From JAVBOW01 sp031549495 (lineage in GTDB: Bacteria; Bacteroidota; Bacteroidia; Bacteroidales; Rikenellaceae), in NCBI GenBank assembly GCA_031549495.1, contig JAVBPS010000018.1, positions 1 to 51,516 on the forward strand: a stretch of 51,516 nucleotides of DNA, read 5' to 3'. The position numbers were made by a program, and so were the translations under genes. Below are positions 38,659 to 46,756 of this stretch, piece after piece (positions within the stretch are counted from its first letter, which is position 1; each line of letters opens with the position of its first letter). The notes under the pieces were generated by a model, which saw nothing but the letters and a program-made list of their open reading frames with translations, had not been told where the DNA came from and made no database searches.

Positions 38659-39498
38659 ATGGCTAAACACAAGGAAAAGTCATCCTCCGACGAGATGACT
38701 TTTTTTGAGCATATAGACGAACTGCGCCCCCACCTGGTGCGCGGCGCGATTGCATTGTTCGTCATCATGATCGCCGCTTTCATCTGCAAGCGGTTCATCA
38801 TCGACATGGTGCTGTTGGGGCCCCAGTCGGCCGGATTTCCGACCAACCGCTTTTTTTGCTACCTGGCGCAGGTGTTCGAAACGCCCGAGTTGTGCCTGAA
38901 CAACAACACGTTCAACATGGTCAACACCTCGATGGCCGGGCAGTTCAACCTGCACATCAGCGTCTCGTTCTGGACGGCGCTCGTGCTGGCCATCCCCTAC
39001 CTGGTGTGGGAGTTGTGGCAGTTCATCAAGCCCGCGCTCACGGACCGCGAGCGCCGGGGAAGCAACATGATGGTCTTCTACGTGTCGATGTGCTTCCTGA
39101 CGGGGCTCTGCTTCGGTTATTTCCTGATCGCCCCCCTGGCGGTCAACTTCCTGGGCGGATACACGGCCAGCGACCAGATCACCAACATGATCGACGTGAA
39201 TTCCTACCTGACCACGGTGATGAGCGTCTCGCTCTCGTGCGGGGTGGTCTTCCTGCTGCCGGTGCTGGTCTACTTCCTCACGCGGATGGGCATCCTCACC
39301 TCGGCCTTCATGCGGCGCTACCGGCGGCATGCGATCATCTTCCTGGCCCTCGTTTCGGCCGTGATCACCCCGCCCGACCTGTTCAGTATGGTGTTGGTAA
39401 TCCTGCCCCTGCTGGGATTGTACGAGTTGAGCATCCGGGTGGCCGTAATGGTCGAACGGCAGAAAGCGGCCAATGAACAAATGGTTCCCTATGAGTAG
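38659..39498 (+). CDS. tatC: Twin-arginine translocase subunit TatC
   Basis: 279 residues. Six helices, with the substrate-binding N-terminal block FFEHIDELRPHLVRG and the conserved FWTALVLAIPYLVWELWQFIKPAL. The loop FAVNFLGGYTASDQITNMIDVNSYL is longer than in E. coli, as usual in the phylum. It recognises twin-arginine signal peptides and pairs with TatA upstream. Confidence 0.93.
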   Translation: MAKHKEKSSSDEMTFFEHIDELRPHLVRGAIALFVIMIAAFICKRFIIDMVLLGPQSAGFPTNRFFCYLAQVFETPELCLNNNTFNMVNTSMAGQFNLHISVSFWTALVLAIPYLVWELWQFIKPALTDRERRGSNMMVFYVSMCFLTGLCFGYFLIAPLAVNFLGGYTASDQITNMIDVNSYLTTVMSVSLSCGVVFLLPVLVYFLTRMGILTSAFMRRYRRHAIIFLALVSAVITPPDLFSMVLVILPLLGLYELSIRVAVMVERQKAANEQMVPYE

Positions 39499-39550
39499 GC
39501 CGGGAGTGAATTGTACTGCGTGATTATTAAGGAATTCAATATTTTTATTA

Positions 39551-39558
39551 TATATTTG
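39551..39558 (+). promoter_or_regulatory. Likely -7 box for the EEP-family gene
   Basis: TATATTTG in an AT-rich 86-bp gap, 26 bp before the ATG at 39585. The -33 position shows no exact TTTG. Confidence 0.45.
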
Positions 39559-39584
39559 CGCTATTAATCTGAATTCAAGCTATT

Positions 39585-40670
39585 ATGGGTAAGAAGGCGG
39601 TCAACCTGTTAATACATACGCTCCTTATCATCGTCACCTTCATCACGCTCGTACTGACCGCCCTGGCGGCGGCGGGGTCGTTCACCTCGCCCTACGAGAA
39701 CGGGTTCATGGCCCTGATGGCCCTCGGATTGCCCGGATTGCTGGTGCTCAACGTCCTGTTTCTCGTCTACTGGATCCTGCGCCGCCGCTGGTGGTTCATC
39801 TTCCCGGCGATCGCGCTGGGGATCAATTACCAATATTATCCGCGCGTCTTCCAATTTCCCAGCAGGGATATTCCCCGCGCCTCGGCCGACGCCAAGACGA
39901 TCAAGGTGGCTACCTACAACGTCAACTACTTCGGTTACGAGGAGCTTCCCCGCACGGTGGAATACATCGCCCGGTACATGCGCACGGAAAACATCGACGC
40001 GATCTGTTTCCAGGAGTTCGCCCACACGGACGCCTTCCCGATGGACAGCATAGCCGCCAAACTGGGGTTGCCGTACCATGCGGTGGGATATAACTACACC
40101 CAGTATGACGACCTGGCCATCTTCAGCCGCTATCCCATTTCGAACGTGCACCTGCTGGTGTTCCAGGAATCGACCAACAGCGCCATGTGGGGCGATCTGG
40201 ACGTGCACGGCCGCAAGGTGCGCCTGCTGAACGCCCACTTGCAGACCACCAGCATCAACTGGGAAAAGGATGACCTGGAACGCCAGTTCGCCCTCGGATC
40301 CACGGAAGACCAGGCGCGCGCGGCCATCCGCATGTCCAACATCATGAAGAACAACTTCCGCCGCCGTACCTACCAGGCCACACAGATCGCCCATGTGATG
40401 GATACCACCACGATGCCTCTGATCTATTGCGGCGATACGAACGATACCCCCTCGTCCTACGTATATTCCACCATAACGGGGGGCGACAAGCGCGTGGACG
40501 GGTTCCTGGATGCAGGGCGCGGCTACGGCTATACGTACCACAACATGCGCAAACTGCTGCGCATCGACTATGTGATGTACACCAATCAGTTGCGCGGACT
40601 GGTATACAACTCGCCCGATTTCGCCTGGAGTGACCACAATCCGGTGATCATGGAGTTGGAGCTGCTTTAA
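39585..40670 (+). CDS. Membrane-anchored endonuclease/exonuclease/phosphatase family protein
   Basis: 361 residues. Two or three N-terminal helices (about 8-30, 40-62, 66-82) anchor an EEP domain. Active-site residues: N in TYNVNYFG, E in CFQEFAH, H in LNAHLQTTS, D and N in CGDTNDTPSS, and the terminal SDHNPV. The domain hydrolyses phosphodiester or phosphomonoester bonds in nucleic acids, lipids or other substrates. The anchor points the domain to one membrane face; the substrate is unknown. Confidence 0.86.
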   Translation: MGKKAVNLLIHTLLIIVTFITLVLTALAAAGSFTSPYENGFMALMALGLPGLLVLNVLFLVYWILRRRWWFIFPAIALGINYQYYPRVFQFPSRDIPRASADAKTIKVATYNVNYFGYEELPRTVEYIARYMRTENIDAICFQEFAHTDAFPMDSIAAKLGLPYHAVGYNYTQYDDLAIFSRYPISNVHLLVFQESTNSAMWGDLDVHGRKVRLLNAHLQTTSINWEKDDLERQFALGSTEDQARAAIRMSNIMKNNFRRRTYQATQIAHVMDTTTMPLIYCGDTNDTPSSYVYSTITGGDKRVDGFLDAGRGYGYTYHNMRKLLRIDYVMYTNQLRGLVYNSPDFAWSDHNPVIMELELL

Positions 40671-40682
40671 TCCGCATTGCGT

Positions 40683-40769
40683 TTGTCATTCTGAACGCAG
40701 TGAAGAATCTTGGTCGGGCTGTTTAGAAACAATTCCGACCAAGATTCTTCACTGCGTTCAGAATGACAA
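40683..40769. repeat. Two-arm palindrome, AC-GCA-GT core
   Basis: Arms on ATTCTGAACGCAGTGAAGAA with CTTGGTC-type extensions. It lies between the convergent EEP gene (ends 40670) and queG (stop at 40777), so it may terminate both. Confidence 0.9.
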
Positions 40770-40776
40770 GTTCGGT

Positions 40777-41733
40777 TTATTGATTTTGTCTGATCCTTTC
40801 CTGTATCCTCGCCAGTCCGCAACGTGTGAGCGGCGTGTGGCCGAACCGCTCCGCGAATTCACCTTCGCTCATGTCGAGCCAAAACTCCGCTGTCAGCTCC
40901 GCCGGATCGACGATCGGGCGTAATCCCTCATACCGTCCGGGTTGGGGGTGGCGGTTGTAGGGGCAGACCGTCTGGCAGGCGTCGCAGCCGAAGACCCAGC
41001 CGTGCAGGCGTGCCGCGTCCGTCCCGCCGCCCGCGATGCGTTCCACGGTCAGGCGCGAGATGCAGCGGCGCCCGTCGATCATGTGGGGACGGTGCAGGGC
41101 CCCGGAAGGGCATCCCGCTTCGCACCGGCGGCAGGCGCCGCAGCCATCTTCGGTGTAAGGCCGATCATAGCTGTCCGCCCCGGCCGTCGTGACGATCTCC
41201 CCCAGCAGGACGAACGAGCCGAAACCGGGCGTGATGAGCAGCGAATTGCGTCCGCTCCATCCCAGCCCCGCCTCCACCGCCCACGCTTTCTCCAGCAGCG
41301 GCGCGGTATCGACGAAACAACGCCCTTCCACGGCGGGATCGTCCCGGTGCAGCGCTTCGAACAGCTGACCCAGCATCCCCTTGATGACGGTATGGTAGTC
41401 GGGCGCGAAGGCGTATGAGGCGATGCGGGGCACCCCCGCGGCGGCCAGCGCCTCGACCTGGCGATGCAGGCCGTGGTTGTAGCTCACCGCGCAGCAGATC
41501 ACCGTCCGCGCCCCTTCGATCAGTTGCGCGGGGTCGAAACGGCGGTCGATATTGCGGCGCATGTACTCCATATCGCCGTGGTAACCGCCTGTAAGCCACT
41601 CGCCGAACCACGCTTTCTGCTCGTCGAGGCTGCGCACGCGCGCCACTCCGCAGAGGTCGAATCCTGCCTTGGCTGCATATTCTTTGATCTTTTCCCGGTG
41701 GATCACGATGCGAATTTTCGGCAAAGTTAGCAT
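40777..41733 (-). CDS. queG: Epoxyqueuosine reductase
   Basis: 318 residues in the longest ATG frame. It reduces epoxyqueuosine to queuosine in tRNA, using cobalamin and two 4Fe-4S clusters. The cluster ligands are CGACRRCEAGCPSG and CDACQTVCPYNRHP. The substrate pocket carries HTVIKGMLGQLFEAL and LLEKAWAVEAGLGWSGRNSLLI. The start could also be the GTG at 41706, which begins nearer the family-typical KIKEYAAKAGFD. The gap to the acyl-CoA ligase gene is short and divergent. Confidence 0.92.
   Translation of the reverse strand: MLTLPKIRIVIHREKIKEYAAKAGFDLCGVARVRSLDEQKAWFGEWLTGGYHGDMEYMRRNIDRRFDPAQLIEGARTVICCAVSYNHGLHRQVEALAAAGVPRIASYAFAPDYHTVIKGMLGQLFEALHRDDPAVEGRCFVDTAPLLEKAWAVEAGLGWSGRNSLLITPGFGSFVLLGEIVTTAGADSYDRPYTEDGCGACRRCEAGCPSGALHRPHMIDGRRCISRLTVERIAGGGTDAARLHGWVFGCDACQTVCPYNRHPQPGRYEGLRPIVDPAELTAEFWLDMSEGEFAERFGHTPLTRCGLARIQERIRQNQ
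41722..41729 (-). promoter_or_regulatory. Possible -7 box for queG
   Basis: CAAAGTTA reads TAACTTTG on the minus strand. It lies inside the first codons of the longest queG frame; if real, it favours the GTG start at 41706 and a near-leaderless message. Confidence 0.3.
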
Positions 41734-41750
41734 TTCACGAATAATAAAAT

Positions 41751-41758
41751 TATTTTTG
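41751..41758 (+). promoter_or_regulatory. Possible -7 box for the acyl-CoA ligase gene
   Basis: TATTTTTG fits TAnnTTTG and lies 31 bp before the ATG at 41790, in a 56-bp AT-rich divergent gap shared with queG. Confidence 0.4.
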
Positions 41759-41789
41759 CCCTCGTAAGCGCCCTTTATCCGAGCAAGAA

Positions 41790-43403
41790 ATGGAGTTTAA
41801 AACCCTTAAGGAACTATATCAGCACAGCATAACGGCCTATGCCGACCGCCCCGCGTTCTCGATGCTCGGGGGCGAAAACCTTACCTATGCGCAGTTCGCC
41901 CAAAGCGTGGAGGCCACACAGGCCCTGCTGCTGGAGGCGGGGCTGAAAGCGGGGGATAAGGTCGCCCTGCTGAGCAGCAACATGCCCAACTGGCCCGTGG
42001 CCTACTTCGCCGTGGTGACCGCCGGGATGGTCGTCGTACCCATCCTGCCCGATTTCTCGGGCCCGGAGCTGGACATGATCATCAAACACAGCGACGCGCG
42101 CGCGCTGATCGTCTCCGACAAACTTTTTTCGAAGCTGTCCGAGAAAACGATCAAGGCGATGCATGTGGTGATCCGCAGCAAGAACCTCGGCGTGATCGCC
42201 CAGAACCATACCGGCGAGGGCTCGACGGGCGAACCCCTGCCGGGCGACGTGGCCGCCATCATCTATACCTCGGGCACCACGTCCAAGCCCAAAGGGGTGA
42301 TGCTCACCCATTACAACCTATGCCGCCAGCTGGAGATGGTGCTCGGCATCCAGGCGGTGCAGGAGTGGGATATTTTCCTGTCGATCCTGCCGCTCTCGCA
42401 TACCTATGAATGTTCGTTCGGCATGCTGCTGCCTTTCCGGCAGGGGGCCTCGGCGGTCTACCTCGACCGGCCGCCCTCGGTGTCGACGCTGCTGCCCGCC
42501 CTGCAGGAGGTGCGGCCTACGACCATCCTGAGCGTGCCGCTGATCATCGAGAAGATATTCAAAAGCCAGATCGTCGGCCGTTTTTCGAAGAATGCCGTCT
42601 CGCGCGGGCTGTACGGGATGGGTATCGTGCGCAAGGGCGTCCATGCCATGGCCGGGCGCAAGCTGCGCAAGACCTTCGGCGGCCGCGTCCGTTTCTTCGG
42701 CATCGGCGGCGCCAAACTCGACCCCACGGCCGAGCGTTTCCTCAAGGAGGCCGGATTCCCCTACGCCATCGGCTACGGCCTGACGGAGACCGCCCCGCTG
42801 ATCGCCGGCGCGGGCGTGGGCAAGACCCGCCTGCAATCGACCGGGCCGGTGATGAAGGGCGTCGAGATCCGCCTGGAAAACGTCAACCCCGCCACCGGCG
42901 AGGGCGAGATCGTGGTCAAGAGCCCCTCGACCATGATCGGTTACTATAAGAATCCCGAGGCCACCAAGGAGGTGTTCACCCCCGACGGCTGGTTCCGCAC
43001 CAAAGACCTCGCCCGCCTCGATCCCGACGGTTACATCTACATCAAAGGCCGCCTGAACAACATGATCGTGGGCCCGAGCGGCGAAAACATCTATCCCGAA
43101 GAGATCGAGAACGTGATCAACGGCCATTTCTTGGTGTCCGATTCCATCGTCAAACAGGAAAAGGGCCGCCTGGTGGCCATGGTGCAGTTCGACCGCGAAC
43201 AATTGGAACGCAAATACCAGCACCTCAAGGAGGGCCTGGGCTACAAAATGGAGGAGATCAAATCCGAGCTGATGCAGTACGTCAACACCAAAGTCAGCAC
43301 CTTTTCCAAGATCTCCGTGGTCGAAGAACAGGACACCGACTTCGAAAAAACCCCGACGCATAAGATCAAGCGGTTTCTTTATACGAAGAAAACGAGGAAA
43401 TAA
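41790..43403 (+). CDS. Long-chain acyl-CoA ligase (AMP-forming)
   Basis: 537 residues. The adenylation motif IIYTSGTTSKPKGVMLTH (about 153-170), the gate YGLTETAPLIAG, DGWFRTKDLARLDPDGYIYIKGR and the final lysine near KTPTHKIKRFLY are all present. It activates fatty acids with ATP and CoA. Length and order agree with FadD-like enzymes of Bacteroidota. A hairpin directly follows the stop. Confidence 0.88.
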   Translation: MEFKTLKELYQHSITAYADRPAFSMLGGENLTYAQFAQSVEATQALLLEAGLKAGDKVALLSSNMPNWPVAYFAVVTAGMVVVPILPDFSGPELDMIIKHSDARALIVSDKLFSKLSEKTIKAMHVVIRSKNLGVIAQNHTGEGSTGEPLPGDVAAIIYTSGTTSKPKGVMLTHYNLCRQLEMVLGIQAVQEWDIFLSILPLSHTYECSFGMLLPFRQGASAVYLDRPPSVSTLLPALQEVRPTTILSVPLIIEKIFKSQIVGRFSKNAVSRGLYGMGIVRKGVHAMAGRKLRKTFGGRVRFFGIGGAKLDPTAERFLKEAGFPYAIGYGLTETAPLIAGAGVGKTRLQSTGPVMKGVEIRLENVNPATGEGEIVVKSPSTMIGYYKNPEATKEVFTPDGWFRTKDLARLDPDGYIYIKGRLNNMIVGPSGENIYPEEIENVINGHFLVSDSIVKQEKGRLVAMVQFDREQLERKYQHLKEGLGYKMEEIKSELMQYVNTKVSTFSKISVVEEQDTDFEKTPTHKIKRFLYTKKTRK

Positions 43404-43429
43404 TACTTCTTTGTAAATCGACACTTTAC

Positions 43430-43461
43430 AAATGCGGCTATTCCAAGGAATAGCCGCATTT
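43430..43461 (+). terminator. Perfect 15-bp hairpin after the acyl-CoA ligase gene
   Basis: AAATGCGGCTATTCC and GGAATAGCCGCATTT pair perfectly around AA, 26 bp after the stop codon. It is followed by TGTC of the palindrome, so no T-run; it may act together with the palindrome. Confidence 0.55.
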
Positions 43462-43546
43462 GTCATTCTGAGCGAAGTGAAGAATCTTGGTCTGAACCGT
43501 CTGCCCACAGTCCGACCAAGATTCTTCGCTTCGCTCTGAATGACAA
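43460..43546. repeat. Two-arm palindrome with partly diverged arms
   Basis: Left arm carries GCGAAGTGAAG and right arm GCTTCGCTCTGAATG, so the two arms no longer match in the core (AGTGAAG against AGCGAAG) and at the outer end. Extensions CTTGGTC/GACCAAG are kept. First module of a 700-bp repeat-filled gap. Confidence 0.85.
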
Positions 43547-43552
43547 AGACAA

Positions 43553-43577
43553 GGGCACCCACAAGGGGTGCCCCTAC
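43553..43577. repeat. Short GGGCACCC/GGGTGCCC hairpin repeat
   Basis: GGGCACCC, loop ACAAG, GGGTGCCC, then CCTAC. Second module in the gap, in the same place relative to the following half-arm as at 14451-14475. Confidence 0.78.
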
Positions 43578-43591
43578 GGTCTCGGCCGTTC

Positions 43592-43627
43592 TGTTTGAGA
43601 TGTCTCGGCTAACGCTCGACATGACGG
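43592..43627. repeat. Right half-arm of the ATGTC/GACAT family
   Basis: TTTGAGATGTCTCGGCTAAC and the following CGACATGACG match one arm. Third module, preceding the long element. Confidence 0.8.
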
Positions 43628-43629
43628 GA

Positions 43630-44035
43630 GAAGAGCGCTGGTAGCCGAAGGCGGGGGCGCATAGGCATGAGCGGCGGCCAAAGCGCGGTGGCCCGGCGCC
43701 ATTAAGCGGAAGGCTTTTCGTTGCCGAACAAAGAGACGTTCGGCTTCCTCCTCCTTGCTCGGCAGAAGCCAAGCAAAAAGACGCTTGCCTTCTGCTCTCG
43801 CTGCGTTCGTCGGTTGGGACCCGCCAGGGTTTTCGGGGGACCAAGGACGGAAACTGGAACGGGAGGCCGGAGCAGAGCGGAGGCGTGCGATGTGGCCTGT
43901 GCGCAGTGGAATTTCCGGCCGACTTCCCCGAAAACCCGTAAGCGGGTAAGCCGGGAGCGCGGCGCCTTGATCTTTTTGCTTACTTTTTCCATCAAGGGAA
44001 AAAGTAAGTCGCCCGTAGGCGATCCCGGCCCTGCG
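43630..44035 (+). repeat. Long structured dispersed element, copy 2 (with nested twin-hairpin module)
   Basis: About 400 nt, non-coding. Stems: ACCCGC (43819-43824) with GCGGGT (43942-43947), GGGTTTTCGGGG (43827-43838) with CCCCGAAAACCC (43926-43937), GGaCGGAAA (43845-43853) with TTTCCGGCC (43912-43920). The 3' hairpin CTTACTTTTTCC/GGAAAAAGTAAG (43979-44008) has loop ATCAAG. Relative to the copy at 14.5 kb it contains an extra block of about 100 nt (43718-43815): hairpins GCCGAAC/GTTCGGC (43723-43744) and CAAGC/GCTTG with AGAAG/CTTCT (43764-43793), loops AAAGAGAC and AAAAAGAC. Confidence 0.75.
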
Positions 44036-44060
44036 CTCGTCGGCCAAAACAGACAAAAGA

Positions 44061-44090
44061 AAGGCCCCGGCGATTTATCGCCAGGGCCTT
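44061..44090 (-). terminator. Rho-independent terminator of the decarboxylase operon
   Basis: AAGGCCC / GGGCCTT and GGCGAT / ATCGCC form a nearly perfect stem-loop. On the minus strand it lies about 20 bp after the oadB stop codon and is followed by a T-rich tract (TTTCTTTTGTCTGTTTT). Confidence 0.8.
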
Positions 44091-44109
44091 CCTTTTACAA
44101 TATTATCGA

Positions 44110-45291
44110 CTACCCCAGGAAGCCGAGCAGCACCCCGGCCGCCACAGCACTGCCGATCACCCCGGCCACATTGGGCCCCATGGCGTGCATGAGCAGGTAG
44201 TTGCTCTTGTCGTACTTGACCCCCATATCCTGCGACACGCGCGCGGCGAGCGGCACCGCCGACACGCCGGCGTTGCCGATCAGCGGGTTGATCTTGTTAC
44301 CCGGCTTGAGGAAGAGGTTCATGAACTTCACAAACGCCACCCCGGAGGCCGTGGCGATGAAGAACGAGCAGGCGCCGATGCCGAACACCCCGAGCGATTT
44401 CCAGGTCAGGAAGGTGGTCGCCTGGGTCGAAGCGCCGACCGTCAGGCCGATCAGGATGGTCACGATGTCGATCATCGGGCCGCTGGCCGTGGTCGCCAGG
44501 CGCTTGGTCACGCCACTCTCCTTCAAAAGGTTACCCAGGAAGAGCATCCCGAGCAGCGGCAGGGCCGCCGGCACGAGGAACGCCGTGAACAGCAGGCCGA
44601 CCACCGGGAAGAGGATCTTCTCGGTCTGCGACACCTGGCGCACGGGTTTCATGCGGATCACGCGCTCCTTGGCCGTGGTCAGCAGCCGCATCACGGGCGG
44701 CTGGATCAGCGGCACGAGGGCCATATAGGAGTAGGCCGAAATGGCCACCGCCCCCATCAGATCGGGCGAGAGTTTACTGGAGAGGAAGATCGCCGTCGGG
44801 CCGTCCGCACCGCCGATGATGCCGATACCGGCCGCCTCGGCAGCCGTGAAGCCCATCGCCAGCGCGCCCATGTAGGCGGCGAAGATACCGAACTGCGCCG
44901 AAGCGCCCACCAGCATCAGCTTGGGGTTGGCGATCAGCGACGAGAAGTCGGTCATCGCCCCGATGCCGAGGAAGATCAGCGGCGGGTAAATGCCCTTGAC
45001 CACCCCGAAATAGAGGTAGTTGAGCACCGATCCGTCCTCGTAGACGCCGATCTCGAAGCCGGGGAAGAAGGGAATGTTACCGACGATGATCCCGAACCCG
45101 ATGGGTACGAGCAGCATCGGCTCGAAGTGCTTCACAATGGCCAGGTAGATGAAGATCATCCCGATCAGGATCATCGCCGCGTGGCCCCAGGTGATGTTGG
45201 CGAAGCCGGTGAAGGTGAAGAACGTCTGCAGGTTCTCCCCCAAAAAGGAGAGGAACCCGCCGCCCGCTTGTGCCGCTAAAAAAGTCATCAT
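44110..45291 (-). CDS. oadB: Sodium-pumping decarboxylase beta subunit
   Basis: 393 residues with about nine to eleven helices. GIGIIGGADGPTAIFLSSKLSPDLMGAVAISAYSYMALVP contains the conserved D-G-P-T motif that binds Na+ and couples carboxybiotin decarboxylation to Na+ export. The last helix block GNAGVSAVPLAARV is also conserved. With the MmdA-like subunit next to it, the complex most likely acts on methylmalonyl-CoA. It follows the biotin carrier gene by 2 bp and is the last gene of the operon. Confidence 0.9.
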   Translation of the reverse strand: MMTFLAAQAGGGFLSFLGENLQTFFTFTGFANITWGHAAMILIGMIFIYLAIVKHFEPMLLVPIGFGIIVGNIPFFPGFEIGVYEDGSVLNYLYFGVVKGIYPPLIFLGIGAMTDFSSLIANPKLMLVGASAQFGIFAAYMGALAMGFTAAEAAGIGIIGGADGPTAIFLSSKLSPDLMGAVAISAYSYMALVPLIQPPVMRLLTTAKERVIRMKPVRQVSQTEKILFPVVGLLFTAFLVPAALPLLGMLFLGNLLKESGVTKRLATTASGPMIDIVTILIGLTVGASTQATTFLTWKSLGVFGIGACSFFIATASGVAFVKFMNLFLKPGNKINPLIGNAGVSAVPLAARVSQDMGVKYDKSNYLLMHAMGPNVAGVIGSAVAAGVLLGFLG

Positions 45292-45293
45292 GG

Positions 45294-45746
45294 CTACCCG
45301 ATCGTTAAGAGCACGTCACCTTCCAGCACCGAGTCGCCCTGGCGCACGTTGATCGCCTTGACAACCCCTTCGCGGTCGGAGTCGATGTTGTTTTCCATCT
45401 TCATGGCCTCCAGGACCAGCAGGCGCTGGCCGACCTTTACTGCGTCGCCCACGGCCACGTTCAGGCTGAGGATCACGCCGGGAAGCGGGCTTTTCACGCC
45501 GGCCGCGGTCGAGGTGCCGGGGCTCACGGTGCGCGCCACCGCAGGGTGGGCGTCGGTGGAGGGCACGGTCGCGGCGGCGGGCACGGGTTTGGGGATCTGG
45601 GGCTGGGCGCTCTGCTGTGCGCTGCCGCTGCCGAGCTCTACGGAGTAGGCTGCGCCGTTGACCGTCACCTCGGCCACGTTGCCCTCGATGGAGTTGATGT
45701 CTACGGCGTAATCGTTGCCGTTTATTTTGAATTTATAGGACTTCAT
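45294..45746 (-). CDS. Biotin carboxyl carrier subunit of the methylmalonyl-CoA decarboxylase
   Basis: 150 residues. A beta-rich N-terminus (1-45), a proline/alanine-rich linker (48-83, with PKPVPAAATVPST) and a biotinyl domain with the target lysine K116 in EAMKMEN. It carries CO2 as carboxybiotin between the MmdA-like transferase and OadB. 2 bp before oadB; an AT-rich inverted repeat separates it from oadG. Confidence 0.9.
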   Translation of the reverse strand: MKSYKFKINGNDYAVDINSIEGNVAEVTVNGAAYSVELGSGSAQQSAQPQIPKPVPAAATVPSTDAHPAVARTVSPGTSTAAGVKSPLPGVILSLNVAVGDAVKVGQRLLVLEAMKMENNIDSDREGVVKAINVRQGDSVLEGDVLLTIG

Positions 45747-45747
45747 G

Positions 45748-45848
45748 ATAATTATGGATTATGAATTATGAATTATGAATTACGGGTTCGAATGACGGCT
45801 GTTTTTGTGCTGTCCATTCATAATCCATAATTCATAATTCATAATTTA
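45748..45848. repeat. AT-rich inverted pair of ATTATGAATT repeats
   Basis: Left arm of three or four ATTATGAATT/ATTATGGATT units (45748-45782) and an inverted right arm (45815-45848) with a 32-base spacer. It fills the only long gap inside the decarboxylase operon; the right arm supplies the oadG stop codon (45846-45848). Confidence 0.8.
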
Positions 45849-46754
45849 TTTTTTATTCGGTGTTTGACGCAATCCGTAAATTTTCGAGCTCCACGGCGAG
45901 TAGGCCCGGGCTACGCGGTTGATGGTGAGCACGGTCGACTGCTTATCCTGCAGCTCATTGCTGAACTGGTGGATCGCCATGGCGATGGCGGCGATCTCTT
46001 CCTCGCCCCCGAAGGCATTGTTATGCTTGTGGGCCGTGGCGAGCAATTCGGGCTTCTTGGCCTTTTGGGCGCGCCGGCCGGCGATCGCCGTGTTCAGCTT
46101 GCCCAGCCACATGAAAAGCAGGAACAGAACCGCCAGGGCCGAGAAGACCACAGCCATCGCGGAGATCGCCATCAGGCCCCCGGTGGGGTCGATCTGGCGG
46201 AACAGCTCATGCTGCGGCACGGCGGCGGCCAGGTCGTTGGTGGCCATCGGGGTGGTGCGCGTCAGGTAGTCGAAGACGAGTTTGTCGTCCTTCGTCTCCC
46301 AGCCCATCGAAACGTCCGGGCGCTGGGCGGCCACGTCGTATCGCACCTCGCTGATCGGCACGCCGCTGCTGCTGGCGTCCGTGAAGGAGATGTAACCCGT
46401 TTGGTCGAGCGTGAAATTGGTGTGGAACGTCCCTTTGGTGTCCGTGCCGTCGCAGAAGAAGACGGCGTAGCCCTGCGGGTCGATCACCGTGCGCGCGTCG
46501 TGCGAGGGGATCCGGTAGGTCATCGAGGGGGTGCGCTTGCCCGAAGGGTCGATGCTCAGGTAGCACCCGGCCACATCGACCTTCGAATGGCCCGTGTTGT
46601 AGAGCTCGATCCAGCCGATCCGGTTGCCGTAGTCGTCCTCGTAGTTCGTGTCGTTGACGACCATGAACTCGTTGATCCGGATGTCCTTCGGCCCCTGGGC
46701 CTGCACCGTCCCCCACGCTGCGCACAAAAAGAGTAGGACAAAAATTCTTTTCAT
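45846..46754 (-). CDS. OadG-type decarboxylase gamma subunit with N-terminal lamin-tail domain
   Basis: 302 residues. A signal peptide (1-19), then a lamin-tail (LTD) beta-sandwich from about 22 to 150 (IRINEFMVVN, NRIGWIELYN, SKVDVAGCYLS, PQGYAVFFCDGTD), then one membrane helix at about 193-216 and a cytoplasmic tail with AIAMAIHQFS. OadG subunits normally consist of just the helix and a metal-binding tail of about 80 residues; here an exported domain of 150 residues is added. It stabilises the decarboxylase complex and now projects a domain into the periplasm. Stop codon lies inside the AT-rich repeat. Confidence 0.85.
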   Translation of the reverse strand: MKRIFVLLFLCAAWGTVQAQGPKDIRINEFMVVNDTNYEDDYGNRIGWIELYNTGHSKVDVAGCYLSIDPSGKRTPSMTYRIPSHDARTVIDPQGYAVFFCDGTDTKGTFHTNFTLDQTGYISFTDASSSGVPISEVRYDVAAQRPDVSMGWETKDDKLVFDYLTRTTPMATNDLAAAVPQHELFRQIDPTGGLMAISAMAVVFSALAVLFLLFMWLGKLNTAIAGRRAQKAKKPELLATAHKHNNAFGGEEEIAAIAMAIHQFSNELQDKQSTVLTINRVARAYSPWSSKIYGLRQTPNKK

Positions 46755-46756
46755 GG

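Noticed and set aside
43574..44200. Several short frames across the 43.6-44.2 kb gap that look like conserved peptides
   Set aside because: They run through the structured repeats; similar peptides recur in unrelated places only because the repeat recurs. No start signals or codon bias.
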